Assembly: GCF_001280005.1 (NCBI RefSeq)
Contig: NZ_LGDW01000270.1
Coordinates: 1-64,000 of the forward strand
Origin: Streptomyces sp. NRRL WC-3618
GTDB taxonomy: Bacteria > Actinomycetota > Actinomycetes > Streptomycetales > Streptomycetaceae
Length of the DNA stretch: 64,000 bases
Reading direction: 5' to 3'
Position numbers and translations under genes: made by a program. The notes under the pieces are model-generated. The model saw only the letters and a list, made by a program, of their open reading frames with translations, was not told where the DNA came from and made no database searches. Below, in pieces: positions 24,958 to 33,187 of the stretch (position 1 is its first letter; the number at the start of each line of letters is the position of its first letter).

Positions 24958-26310
24958 ATGTCCGCGTCACTGCTCGACACCCGCGTCCCCGCCGTCCTCG
25001 TGCGGACGGACCGAAATCCCTTTCACCACGGAACTCTGGGCGCCGTACGCTCCCTCGGCCGGGCGGGCGTCGACGTCCACCTGATCGCCGACGTCGGCGG
25101 AAGTCCCGTACGCAGATCCCGATTCGTACGCCAACTGCATCCGCCGCCCCCGCCCGGCGCCGCCCCCGCCGACATCGCCCGCGCACTGCTGCGGGTGGCC
25201 GCCCAGATCGAGCGGCCGGCCGTACTGATCGCGCTCGACGACGCGAGCGCCGTCGCCGTGGCCCGCGCCCGGACCGAACTGGCGCCCGCCTATCTGCTGC
25301 CGCAGCAGCCCGGCGAGCTCGCCGAACGGGTCGCCGACAAGGCCGAACTGGCCGCCATGTGCGCGACCGCGGGCATCCCGCACCCGCTGACACTGATCCC
25401 CGACAGCTCGGCCGAGGCAGCCGCCGCGGCCTGGCGGCTGGGCCTGCCGACGGTGGCGAAATGGAGCCGGCCCTGGCTGCTCCCGGCCGGCAGCGACCTG
25501 CGCAGCACGAGCGTCGTACGTTCGGCGCGGCAGGCCAGAGAGCTGTTCCTGCGTACCGGGGAGGCGGGCAGCCGACTGCTGCTCCAGGAGTTCCTGCCGC
25601 CGGGACCCGACCTCGACTGGTTCTGCCACGGATACGCCGACCGCACCGGGACCGTGCGCGGCGGCGGCCCCGGCCGCAAACTCCACGCCTGGCCGCGCGG
25701 CGCCGGACTCACTGCGGTGGGCCACTGGACACCGAACGCGCCGGTGCAGGCGCTCGCCGAACTCCTCATCGCCGAACTCGGCTACCGGGGCATCTTCGAC
25801 CTCGACTTCCGCCGCTGCGCCACCACTGGCGCCTACCACCTGCTCGACTTCAACCCGCGCCCCGGCGCCCAGTTCCGGCTCTTCAGCGACACGGCCGGGC
25901 TCGACGTCGTACGCGCCCAGCACCTCGACCTGACCCACCGTCCGATGCCCGAGGGGGCGCCCCGGCCCGGGCGGGCGTTCGTCGTCGAGAACTACGCGCC
26001 GCTCAGCGCGCTGCGCCCGGCGCCGGCCGGCCGCGAACTGGCCTGGCACGCCCCCGACGACCGCGCGCCCGGCTGGGCGATGTGGCCCCTGTGGGCCCGG
26101 CACGCCACCCGCCGCCTACCGACCGGGCTGCGCCGCCTGTGCGAACGGACCGAACGAACCGAACAGACCGATCTGCAAGAACTACATGAATTGCATGAAC
26201 GGGATGAGCGGTACGAAACGCCTGCACGCGTGGTACGGCAGGCGACGAGTCCCCTCCCGACCGAGATCGACAGCTCCCTGACCGACGACGAGAAAGCGAA
26301 CAGTTACTGA
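24958..26310 (+). CDS. ATP-grasp protein, carboxylate-amine ligase type
   Basis: A 450-residue ATP-grasp enzyme. The N-terminal pre-ATP-grasp domain is followed by LPTVAKWSRPW (ATP-binding Lys), LLLQEFLPPGPDLDWF and, at the metal site, YHLLDFNPRPGAQFRLF (Asp/Asn ligands). Such enzymes couple ATP cleavage to amide or ester formation between a carboxylate and a nucleophile. The C-terminal 60 residues are rich in Glu/Arg (repeating TER/HELHER units) and look disordered or coiled. The stop overlaps the next start (TGATG), so it works with the flavoprotein. The substrate is unknown; modification of a surface glycan is one option. Confidence 0.8.
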   Translation: MSASLLDTRVPAVLVRTDRNPFHHGTLGAVRSLGRAGVDVHLIADVGGSPVRRSRFVRQLHPPPPPGAAPADIARALLRVAAQIERPAVLIALDDASAVAVARARTELAPAYLLPQQPGELAERVADKAELAAMCATAGIPHPLTLIPDSSAEAAAAAWRLGLPTVAKWSRPWLLPAGSDLRSTSVVRSARQARELFLRTGEAGSRLLLQEFLPPGPDLDWFCHGYADRTGTVRGGGPGRKLHAWPRGAGLTAVGHWTPNAPVQALAELLIAELGYRGIFDLDFRRCATTGAYHLLDFNPRPGAQFRLFSDTAGLDVVRAQHLDLTHRPMPEGAPRPGRAFVVENYAPLSALRPAPAGRELAWHAPDDRAPGWAMWPLWARHATRRLPTGLRRLCERTERTEQTDLQELHELHERDERYETPARVVRQATSPLPTEIDSSLTDDEKANSY

Positions 26311-27578
26311 TGTACGACCTGCTGGTGGTGGGCGCGGGCCCCTACGGCCTGTCCATCGCCTCCCACGCCGCCGGCGCCGGCCTGCGCCTGCGCGTCCTCG
26401 GCCGGCCCATGGCCTCCTGGCGCGATCACATGCCCCGGGGCATGTACCTCAAGTCGGAGCCCTGGGCGTCGAACCTGTCCGACCCCGACTCCCGCTGGCG
26501 CCTGGACACGTACTGCGCCGGCCAGGGCGTCGAGGCACGGCACGGGCAACCGATCCCGCTGGAGATGTTCGCCTCGTACGGCCAGTGGTTCGCCCGCAAC
26601 GCCGTGCCCGAGGTCGACGAACGGACGGTGATCCGGGTGACGCCCGTCGCCGGGGGCTTCGAGGCGGTGACGGAGGACGGCGAGACGGTACGCGCCCGGA
26701 CCGTCGCCCTGGCGATCGGCGTGCTGCCCTTCGTCGAGATCCCCGGCGCGCTGCGCGGCCTCGGCCCCGACCTGGTCTCGCACAGCAGCCACCACAGCGA
26801 CCTCGACCGCTTCCGCGGCCGGGACATCACGGTGATCGGCGGCGGCCAGGCGGCCCTGGAAACGGCCGCCCTCCTCGCCGAACAGGGCAGCCGGGTACGG
26901 GTGTTGGCCCGCGCGGAGCAACTGAACTGGAACGACGTGCCGCCGCCGTGGGAGCGCCCCTGGTGGCGCTCGGCCCGCGCCCCGCACAGCGGCCTGGGCT
27001 GCGGTTGGCGCAACTGGTTCTACTCGGAACGCCCCGGTCTCTTCCACCGCCTCCCGGAACCGACCCGCGCCCGGATCGCCGCCACGGCCCTGGGCCCGGC
27101 GGGCGCCTGGTGGGTACGCGACCGCGTCGAACCGGCGGTTGAGGTGCTCGTCGGCCAGGAGGTCGCGGAGGCAAGGGAGTTGACGGGCGCCAGCGGCGTA
27201 CGGCTCGACACGGTCACCCGGTCCGGCGAACGGCGCTCCCTGGAGACCGAACACGTCATCGCGGCCACGGGGTTCAGGGCGACGTGCGACCGGCTGAGCC
27301 TGCTGGACCCCCAACTCGGCGGCAGCCTGGACGCGTTGGGGGACGGCTCACCGGCGGTCGGGCGCCACTTCGAGTCCTCGCACCCCGGCCTTTTCCTGGC
27401 CGGCCTGGTGACGGCGTCCGGCTTCGGCCCGGCGATGCGCTTCGTGCACGGCGCGACATTCACGGCGGAGACGCTCGTACGAGGGGTACGGCGCCGACTG
27501 CGGGCGGGGGTCCCGGCGGGCGACGCGGTGGTGCCGGGGCCGAGGCGGCGGCGCGAGGGGGTGCGCTCCGCTGGATAG
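26310..27578 (+). CDS. FAD/NAD(P)-binding oxidoreductase
   Basis: A 422-residue flavoprotein. FAD-binding GAGPYG at residues 8-13, the ATG-like AIGVLPF motif near 145, and a second nucleotide site VIGGGQAALETA near 175, then IAATGFRATCD near the C-terminus. The architecture resembles flavin monooxygenases of the lysine/ornithine N-hydroxylase and FMO type, with MYLKSEPWASNLS after the FAD site. The reaction is unknown. Coupled to the ATP-grasp gene by TGATG. The C-terminal ~25 residues are Arg-rich and probably unstructured. Confidence 0.8.
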   Translation: MYDLLVVGAGPYGLSIASHAAGAGLRLRVLGRPMASWRDHMPRGMYLKSEPWASNLSDPDSRWRLDTYCAGQGVEARHGQPIPLEMFASYGQWFARNAVPEVDERTVIRVTPVAGGFEAVTEDGETVRARTVALAIGVLPFVEIPGALRGLGPDLVSHSSHHSDLDRFRGRDITVIGGGQAALETAALLAEQGSRVRVLARAEQLNWNDVPPPWERPWWRSARAPHSGLGCGWRNWFYSERPGLFHRLPEPTRARIAATALGPAGAWWVRDRVEPAVEVLVGQEVAEARELTGASGVRLDTVTRSGERRSLETEHVIAATGFRATCDRLSLLDPQLGGSLDALGDGSPAVGRHFESSHPGLFLAGLVTASGFGPAMRFVHGATFTAETLVRGVRRRLRAGVPAGDAVVPGPRRRREGVRSAG

Positions 27579-27618
27579 GCGGTGCGGTCGGTGCGGGTGC
27601 GGTCGGTGCGGGTCCGGT

Positions 27619-27649
27619 GGGGGCTGGTCGCGCAGTTCCCCGCGCCCCT
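27619..27649 (+). repeat. Dispersed intergenic repeat, copy 1
   Basis: A 31-bp element beginning gggggctggtcgcgcagttc and ending ccccgcgcccct. Near-identical copies occur at 31391 and 44052. Directly upstream (27581-27611) is a short tandem of a 15-bp unit ending in ggtgcgg. From memory this family is common between Streptomyces genes, often at 3' ends. Confidence 0.75.
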
Positions 27650-27652
27650 GAG

Positions 27653-27691
27653 GAACGAGCTGCGCGCCCCTTGCGGGCGCGCAGCTCGTTC
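27653..27691. terminator. Strong hairpin terminator between flavoprotein and chaplin
   Basis: A perfect 17-bp stem (gaacgagctgcgcgccc and complement) with a 5-nt loop cttgc between convergent genes. The remaining ~190 bases up to 27878 hold no recognisable gene. Confidence 0.85.
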
Positions 27692-27878
27692 GGCGTGCGC
27701 TATCCGTTCCTGCCGGTGGGCGGCAGGTGGGGCGGCTTCGTCGGAGGCTTCGTCGGCGGGGTGTCGCCGTAGCCGCCAGGGGTGTCCGACTCGGGAAGAG
27801 GTGAGAAAAAGCCGGCCTTGGCACCGAAAGGCTCTCCAAGACCGGCCCAGACACCGCCGTACGGCAGGTGCGACGACG

Positions 27879-28106
27879 TCAGTCGTTGATGCAGGTGTTG
27901 CCGATCGCCGGGTTCAGCAGCCCGATGACGCTGATCGAGTTGCCGCACACGTTGATCGGAACGTGGATGGGAATCTGGATCACGTTGCCGGAGAGCACAC
28001 CCGGGGAGTTGGCGGCGAAGCCCTCGGCCTCGGCGTCGGCGAAGGCCGGGACGGCCAGTCCGAGCGCCATGATCGCGCCGGCGATGACAGCAACGCTCTT
28101 CTTCAT
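27879..28106 (-). CDS. Short chaplin
   Basis: A 75-residue protein with a signal peptide (MKKSVAVIAGAIMALGLAVP, cleavage after AFA) and one chaplin domain: NSPGVLSGNVIQIPIHVPIN plus Cys pair (VCGNS, NTCIND) up to the C-terminus. It is Ile-richer than the other two chaplins here (IQIPIHVPI). The start MKKS at 28106 is set by a GAAGGGA box; an upstream in-frame ATG would add a non-signal leader. It lies next to rodlin genes on the same strand side, as in the classical chaplin-rodlin arrangement. Confidence 0.94.
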   Translation of the reverse strand: MKKSVAVIAGAIMALGLAVPAFADAEAEGFAANSPGVLSGNVIQIPIHVPINVCGNSISVIGLLNPAIGNTCIND

Positions 28107-28412
28107 GAAGTTTCCCTTCTCTGCGGTCATGCCCTGTGTCGGCCAGAGGCCGAGCGAGCACAGCATGAACGGCTCGCACCATGACCGGCAGTTCTAAAAC
28201 GAGGGATAGACAGCCGAAGAAACTACGGAACGTGGTCCCCCAGGTAATTCACTCGAACGCCCCGGATCGACAGGAAACACGATCCACACGAAAGGCTGAA
28301 CGAAATCTGGGCACGATAAAAACTCGGACAACCCCCGCACCGTGTGCGGAGGCTGCCCGAGCTGCTTTATGGGCGACCGGAGGGCTGTCGACGACCGGTC
28401 AGCCGACGGCGG
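28107..28412. other. Intergenic region between chaplin and rodlin
   Basis: 306 bases, relatively A+T-rich for this genome around 28190-28325, likely containing the chaplin promoter. A hairpin at 28323-28361 belongs to the rodlin transcript. No gene is evident. Confidence 0.5.
28323..28361 (-). terminator. Imperfect hairpin after rodlin
   Basis: Outer stem ctcgg/ccgag-like, inner perfect ccgcac/gtgcgg and G-U pairs between them, 52 nt after the rodlin stop on the minus strand. Confidence 0.5.
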
Positions 28413-28826
28413 TCAGCTGTTGCCGATGCCGTTCCCCGACAGGACCGGGATGTCCTCGACGATGTGCGACAGGGGCTCGTCACCCTTGGCCTGCGTCGAG
28501 TTCTCGGCGCACTGCTGGTTCTGCGGAGCGGACAGAACGTTGATGTCCTGGACGGCGACCGGGACGAGAACGCCCACGAGGGAGCCCACGTTGCCCTTGA
28601 CGGGCAGACCGACACAGAGCTTGTTCAGGGTGCCCTGCGCGAGGCTCATCTGAGGGCTCATGTCGCCCTTGGTCATGGAGTTGCCGAACTTCGAGACCGC
28701 CCCGTTCCCGCTGACGGACGTGGTGCCGCCGTCGTCCGCTGTGGCAAGCGCCTGGGGGGCGGCCGCCGCCGAGACTCCGACGACAGATGCGGCTACCGCC
28801 GCCGCGGCCATTGCCTTCTTCAGCAT
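28413..28826 (-). CDS. Rodlin
   Basis: A 137-residue secreted protein with a 29-residue signal ([17 protein letters not shown]...). The mature chain shows the rodlin pattern: [40 protein letters not shown], then [32 protein letters not shown] and a terminal SGNGIGNS. Rodlins organise chaplin fibrils into the rodlet layer on aerial hyphae and spores. This copy carries insertions relative to the others ([16 protein letters not shown]). Start 28826 with AGGAAAG upstream. It diverges from the second rodlin. Confidence 0.95.
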   Translation of the reverse strand: MLKKAMAAAAVAASVVGVSAAAAPQALATADDGGTTSVSGNGAVSKFGNSMTKGDMSPQMSLAQGTLNKLCVGLPVKGNVGSLVGVLVPVAVQDINVLSAPQNQQCAENSTQAKGDEPLSHIVEDIPVLSGNGIGNS

Positions 28827-29077
28827 TTCGCTTTCCTTTCCTGGCAGAGACACACGTTCCTGCTTCCGCATCAACCGGATGGGCGGCGATTGGTTGCGAA
28901 GCTTCACCCGATTGGCCCGTTCCCGACCCGAAAATTCATGGAACCGCGCATCGCCCGCATCCGACCGAACAGCCTTCCATGTGAGCCATCGGAGTGAACC
29001 GGAGCAACCACCCGTCCCGAAGGGCAGTTGATCAGAGCGGCTCCGGTGGACGGGGTTTCTTCCGAAGGGATTTGCAA

Positions 29078-29488
29078 GTGATCAAGAAGGTTATGGCTGC
29101 TGCGGCGCTCGCCGCTTCCGTCGTCGGTGCCACCGCTGCGGTCGCCACCCCGGCGATGGCGATTGCGAACGACGGTGGCACGACGTCCACCAGCGGCAAC
29201 GGCGCCATCCAGAAGTTCGGCAACTCGGCCACGTACGGGAACATGAGCCCCCAGATGGCGCTCATCCAGGGCTCCCTCAACAAGCCCTGCATCGGCCTGC
29301 CCGCCAAGGTCAACGCCGGTTCCCTCATCGGTTTCGTCCCGATCGCCGTCCAGGACATCAACGTTCTGTCGGCCCCGCAGAACCAGCAGTGTGTCGAGAA
29401 CTCGACGCAGGCCAAGGGCGACGAGCCCCTGTCGCACATCCTCGACGACATCCCGGTCCTGTCCGGCAACGGCGTGGGCAACAACTGA
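29078..29488 (+). CDS. Rodlin
   Basis: A 136-residue secreted rodlin starting at GTG 29078 ([20 protein letters not shown]), with GAAGGGA seven bases upstream. The mature part has [20 protein letters not shown], the two conserved Cys ([16 protein letters not shown]) and terminal SGNGVGNN. It is most like the rodlin at 30841, including long identical DNA stretches in the 3' half, which suggests recent duplication or gene conversion. It is divergently arranged with the rodlin at 28413 over a 251-nt shared promoter region. Confidence 0.95.
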   Translation: MIKKVMAAAALAASVVGATAAVATPAMAIANDGGTTSTSGNGAIQKFGNSATYGNMSPQMALIQGSLNKPCIGLPAKVNAGSLIGFVPIAVQDINVLSAPQNQQCVENSTQAKGDEPLSHILDDIPVLSGNGVGNN

Positions 29489-29554
29489 TCACCGCCACCA
29501 GCACCACCGGCGCCAACTGAGCCGGGCGTACATCCGGGCTCACTTCGAGCCTTC

Positions 29555-29590
29555 GCCAGCGGGCCGTCGACTTCTCGGCGGCCCGCTGGC
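29555..29590 (+). terminator. Intrinsic terminator after rodlin
   Basis: A perfect 12-bp stem (gccagcgggccg/cggcccgctggc) with a 12-nt loop, 66 nt after the rodlin stop and overlapping the leader of the LCP gene. Confidence 0.75.
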
Positions 29591-29604
29591 CTACGTTGCG
29601 TCAG

Positions 29605-30675
29605 GTGACGACGAGACACCCTTTGTTCCGGTTTTCCCGTCTTTCCCGCCTGTGCGGTGTCGCGTTGCTGTGTGCAGCGACCGCGATCGGCTGTGGCGCG
29701 CCACAGCAGCCGCCCCTGAGACCCGCGGGTGGCGCCGCCCCCGCCAAGGGAACCGACATCCTGCTGCTGGGCACGGACAGCCGCGCCACCATCACCGAGC
29801 AGGAACGCCGCGAGTTCCACGCCGGCGGCGTCGCCTGCAACTGCGCCGACGTGATGATGCTCGTGCACGTGTCCGCCAAGCGCGACCGCGTCAGCGTGAT
29901 CAGCCTGCCGCGCGACTCCTTCGCCACGATCCCGGCGTACAAACCCAAAGCATCGGCGAAACAGCGCCCCGCGCATCCCGCGAAGCTCAACGGCGCGTAC
30001 GCGGAGGGCGGTGCGACGCTCCTGGAGCGGACGGTGGAGGCGGCGACCGGGGTGAGTGTCGAGCAGTACCTACAGCTCGACTTCCGGCGGTTCATCGACG
30101 CCGTCAACCAGGTCGGCGGGGTCGAGGTGTGCACGAAACGGCGGCTCAAGGACTCCAAGACCAAGCTGAACCTGGCGCCGGGACAGCATCTGTTGGGGGG
30201 CGGGCAGTCCTTGCAGTACGTCCGCTCGCGGCATGTCGACCTGAGTGCCGACCTCGGGCGGATCCAGCGGCAGCAGCGGTTCCTGGTCTCGGCGCTGGAG
30301 CAGCTGACCGCCCGCAAGGTGCTCACCGACCCGGTGGCCATGGGCCGGGTGGCCCGGACGCTGCTCGGTCCGGCCAAGGTCCAGCAGGGCTTCGGGAAGG
30401 ACGGCGTGAAGGCACTGGTCTCGCTCGCGTCGGCACTGAGCAAGCTACCGGCCACGCGGACGGAGTTCGCCACCGTGCCGACCGCCGGGTTCAACCCGCC
30501 GAAGACGGGCATCGGTTCGACTCTGCGCTGGGACGCCGCGAAGGCCAAGACGATGTTCACCAAGGTGCGCGAGGACCGGCCGCTGATCGCGGCGGGTACG
30601 GATCCCAAGCCCGCCGATCCGCCGGTGTTCGGCAAGGACGTGCCGGTGCGCGGGAACCGGCTGGCGTGTCCCTGA
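29605..30675 (+). CDS. LytR-CpsA-Psr (LCP) family lipoprotein
   Basis: A 356-residue protein with a signal and lipobox-like TAIGC near residue 30, then an LCP domain: ILLLGTDSRATITEQ, a Cys-containing CNCADVMMLVHVS, VISLPRDSF (catalytic Arg/Asp region), KLNGAYAEGG, VNQVGGVEVC and LQYVRSRHVDLSADLGR. LCP enzymes transfer undecaprenyl-linked glycopolymers to peptidoglycan or other acceptors. Its location between rodlins and near a Wzx/Wzy locus suggests attachment of a glycan to the aerial wall (inference). The start is uncertain: GTG 29605 or TTG 29596, and neither has a good ribosome site. Lipid anchoring is unusual for LCP proteins, which normally use a membrane helix. Confidence 0.87.
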   Translation: MTTRHPLFRFSRLSRLCGVALLCAATAIGCGAPQQPPLRPAGGAAPAKGTDILLLGTDSRATITEQERREFHAGGVACNCADVMMLVHVSAKRDRVSVISLPRDSFATIPAYKPKASAKQRPAHPAKLNGAYAEGGATLLERTVEAATGVSVEQYLQLDFRRFIDAVNQVGGVEVCTKRRLKDSKTKLNLAPGQHLLGGGQSLQYVRSRHVDLSADLGRIQRQQRFLVSALEQLTARKVLTDPVAMGRVARTLLGPAKVQQGFGKDGVKALVSLASALSKLPATRTEFATVPTAGFNPPKTGIGSTLRWDAAKAKTMFTKVREDRPLIAAGTDPKPADPPVFGKDVPVRGNRLACP

Positions 30676-30840
30676 GCAGGGCGGCTGGGCGGGAGGCAAA
30701 CGACCCGTTTTACCCCATACGACCGCTCATACACTTCTCCCGCTGGGCCAAACGGGGCAATCACCGCAACCCTGGCGAGGGTTGAACCGTTGACGATCAC
30801 GCAGCTCCTCACCGGAGTCCGCTTTTCGAAGGGAATGAAC

Positions 30841-31248
30841 ATGAAGAAGCTGTGGGCAACCGCGGCCCTCGCCGCCTCCGTCGCCGCCATCTCGGCCACG
30901 GCAGCGCCCCAGGCCCTGGCGATCGCCGATGACGGTGGCACGACGTCCATCAGCGGCAACGGTGCCGAGCAGGAGTTCGGCAACTCGGCCACGTTCGGTG
31001 ACATGAGCCCGCAGCTCTCCCTGGTCCAGGGTTCGCTGAACAAGCCGTGCATCGGCCTCCCGGCCAAGCTCAACCTCGGTGCCCTCGCCGGCGCTGTGCC
31101 GATCGCCGTCCAGGACGTCAACGTTCTGTCGTCCCCGCAGAACCAGCAGTGTGTCGAGAACTCGACGCAGGCCAAGGGCGACGAGCCCCTGTCGCACATC
31201 ATCGACGACATCCCGATCCTGTCCGGCAACGGCGCCGGCAACAGCTGA
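30841..31248 (+). CDS. Rodlin
   Basis: A 135-residue secreted rodlin. Start ATG 30841 has AAGGGA six bases upstream; an ATG six bases earlier is less well spaced. Signal [20 protein letters not shown], then [45 protein letters not shown]-type segment with [13 protein letters not shown], and SGNGAGNS. It is the third rodlin in 2.8 kb and is separated from the second by the LCP gene. Confidence 0.95.
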   Translation: MKKLWATAALAASVAAISATAAPQALAIADDGGTTSISGNGAEQEFGNSATFGDMSPQLSLVQGSLNKPCIGLPAKLNLGALAGAVPIAVQDVNVLSSPQNQQCVENSTQAKGDEPLSHIIDDIPILSGNGAGNS

Positions 31249-31267
31249 GCCTCCCCGCTCGGTTGCG

Positions 31268-31301
31268 ACGGCGGGTCACCGGTTCTCCGGTGGCCCGCCG
31301 T
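31268..31301 (+). terminator. Intrinsic terminator after rodlin
   Basis: A 15-bp stem with one G-U pair, loop ttct, followed by ttcggctttt, 19 nt after the stop. Confidence 0.85.
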
Positions 31302-31390
31302 TCGGCTTTTGTGCGGGGCGCTCCGCTTGTGGGTACTCCGTCGGGCTGCGGAGCGAGGGGGCAGTCGTGGTTTGTCGGCTGCGGGACGGT

Positions 31391-31421
31391 GGGGGCTGGT
31401 CGCGCGGTTCCCCGCGCCTCT
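31391..31421 (+). repeat. Dispersed intergenic repeat, copy 2
   Basis: Differs at two positions from the copy at 27619. It lies just before the convergent VWA gene stop. Confidence 0.7.
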
Positions 31422-31434
31422 GTGGGGCGCCCGT

Positions 31435-33030
31435 TCAGTCTTCGTAGCGGTTCGCCTGGTCTATCGCCTCGGCCAGTTGGCGTACCGCCTTGTCCTCCGT
31501 GGTGTCCGCCAACTTGTCTGCCCTGTCGGCCAGTTCGCCCAGCGATGGAGCGCCGGGCAGGGGGGTCCGGTCGTCGTCGCCCTTGCGTAGGGCGTCGGCG
31601 AAGTAGGCGGCCACCGCGGTGACCTGGAGGCGCGGCGGGGCGTCCCAGAGCGCCTTGTCCACCGACCGCGTCTCCAACTGGCCCGATTCCTCGTGCGATT
31701 CGCGGGTTTCCGGGTCGAGCCAGCGGACCGTTGCCGTGGCCAGGTGGCCCGAGGCGGACCGCTTGGTGCGGACGGCGTACAGGGCCGTCACCGTGTGGCC
31801 GGGGCCCACCTCTCCCCCGTCCACATGGTCGTCGCGGAAGTCGTCGTCGGCGACGCGGCGGTTGTCGTAGCCGATCAGGCGGAACTCGGCGACCGTCTCC
31901 GGGTCGAAGGCGACCTGGGTCTTCGCGTCACGGGCTGTGAGGTCGAGGTTGCGCGGGAGCTGCTCGGAGAACACCTTGCGGGCGTCGGTCTCGTTCGACA
32001 CGTAGGTGGTGTTGCCGTCGCCCTTGTCGGCGAGGCTTTCCATCAATGCGTCGCCGTAGTCGCTGCCCACGCCGACGCCGAACAGGGTGATGCCGTGTTC
32101 GCGGCGGGCGCCGGAGATGCGGTCGAGGATCGAGTCGGCTTCGGTGTCGCCCGTGTTGGCCAGCGCGTCCGAGATCAGCACGACCCGGTTGGTGGCGCCC
32201 TCGCGCAGGCCCTTCACGGCGGTGGCGTAGCCGGTGCGCACGCCCGCGCCGAGGTTGGTCGAATCGGTCGGTTCCAGTGCGTCGATCGCGTGGTGGACGC
32301 GGTCGCGGTGGCCGTCGAGGCGGGTCATCGGCAGGACGGTCTCGGCCTCGTCGCTGAAGGTGACGATGGCCACCGAGTCGTCGTCGCGCAGTCGGTCCGT
32401 CATCACGCCGAGGGAGTCCTTGGCGAGGTCGAGGCGGCCGGGCTCTTCCATGGAGCCGGAGACGTCGATGACGAAGGTGAGGGCCGCGGGCGGGCGTTCG
32501 CCCCGCTGCTCGGCGGTGCGGGTGGCGAGGCCCACGCGGACGAGGGACCAGTCCGCGCGGTCGGTGCGGGCGCCGTCGACGGTGACCGAGAAGCCGTTGC
32601 CGTCGGGGCGTTCGTAGTCCTGGCGGAAGCTGTTGACGAACTCCTCCGGGCGGACCGTCGACGGGTCGGGGCGGTGGCCGTCGGCGAGGGTACGGCGCGC
32701 GTAGCCGTACGAGGCGGTGTCGACGTCGAGGGCGAAGGTGGAGAGGTAGTCGGGGGACGGGGCGAAGTCGCCTTCGGTGTCGTCCTGTTCGCCTTCGCTC
32801 CGGTCGCCGTCCCGCTGTTCGCCGGAGCCGTTGCCCTGGGCGGGGGCGGGTGCGGGTGCGTATCCCGAGCCGCCGCCGGAGTTCTGCCGGCTGTCCGCCT
32901 TGCTGCTCTGGCCGCTGCCACCGTCGTCGCCGCTGCACCCCGTGAGCAGCAGACCGCTCGTGGCCGTCAGTGCGATCAGGGTGCCTCGCAGGCGTCGTAT
33001 TCGGTGAATCCGCGTCCTGGTCCGCTCCAT
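31435..33030 (-). CDS. VWA-domain lipoprotein (YfbK-like)
   Basis: A 531-residue lipoprotein with lipobox LLLTGC near residue 32. A low-complexity Ser/Gly/Asp/Glu region (to about residue 85) is followed by FALDVDTASYGYARRTL, the N-terminal domain typical of YfbK-type proteins. The VWA domain with a complete MIDAS (FVIDVSGSMEE, then TNLGAG, and SDALANTGD) comes next, and a DUF3520-like C-terminal domain starts near residue 360. Family knowledge: membrane-anchored VWA proteins bind metal-dependent protein partners, but the function is unknown. Monocistronic, with a 20-bp palindrome just upstream. Confidence 0.88.
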   Translation of the reverse strand: MERTRTRIHRIRRLRGTLIALTATSGLLLTGCSGDDGGSGQSSKADSRQNSGGGSGYAPAPAPAQGNGSGEQRDGDRSEGEQDDTEGDFAPSPDYLSTFALDVDTASYGYARRTLADGHRPDPSTVRPEEFVNSFRQDYERPDGNGFSVTVDGARTDRADWSLVRVGLATRTAEQRGERPPAALTFVIDVSGSMEEPGRLDLAKDSLGVMTDRLRDDDSVAIVTFSDEAETVLPMTRLDGHRDRVHHAIDALEPTDSTNLGAGVRTGYATAVKGLREGATNRVVLISDALANTGDTEADSILDRISGARREHGITLFGVGVGSDYGDALMESLADKGDGNTTYVSNETDARKVFSEQLPRNLDLTARDAKTQVAFDPETVAEFRLIGYDNRRVADDDFRDDHVDGGEVGPGHTVTALYAVRTKRSASGHLATATVRWLDPETRESHEESGQLETRSVDKALWDAPPRLQVTAVAAYFADALRKGDDDRTPLPGAPSLGELADRADKLADTTEDKAVRQLAEAIDQANRYED

Positions 33031-33051
33031 CTGCTGTGCCCCCTCCGTCGA

Positions 33052-33071
33052 TTGACGTCGAGCGACGTCAA
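33052..33071. promoter_or_regulatory. Palindrome upstream of VWA lipoprotein gene
   Basis: Perfect palindrome ttgacgtcg-ag-cgacgtcaa (9+2+9), ending 22 bp before the start codon. This position fits an operator overlapping the transcription start. The binding protein is unknown. Confidence 0.55.
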
Positions 33072-33187
33072 CTCCTGTGACTGTGACGGCGGAGGGGGCC
33101 GGAATGTGCGGTACGGGGTGTTGCGGATGGATCTCGAAGTGGCCACGAAGGACGGCTGTCGAGACCGGTTGGTGATCCTCCGGTGAT

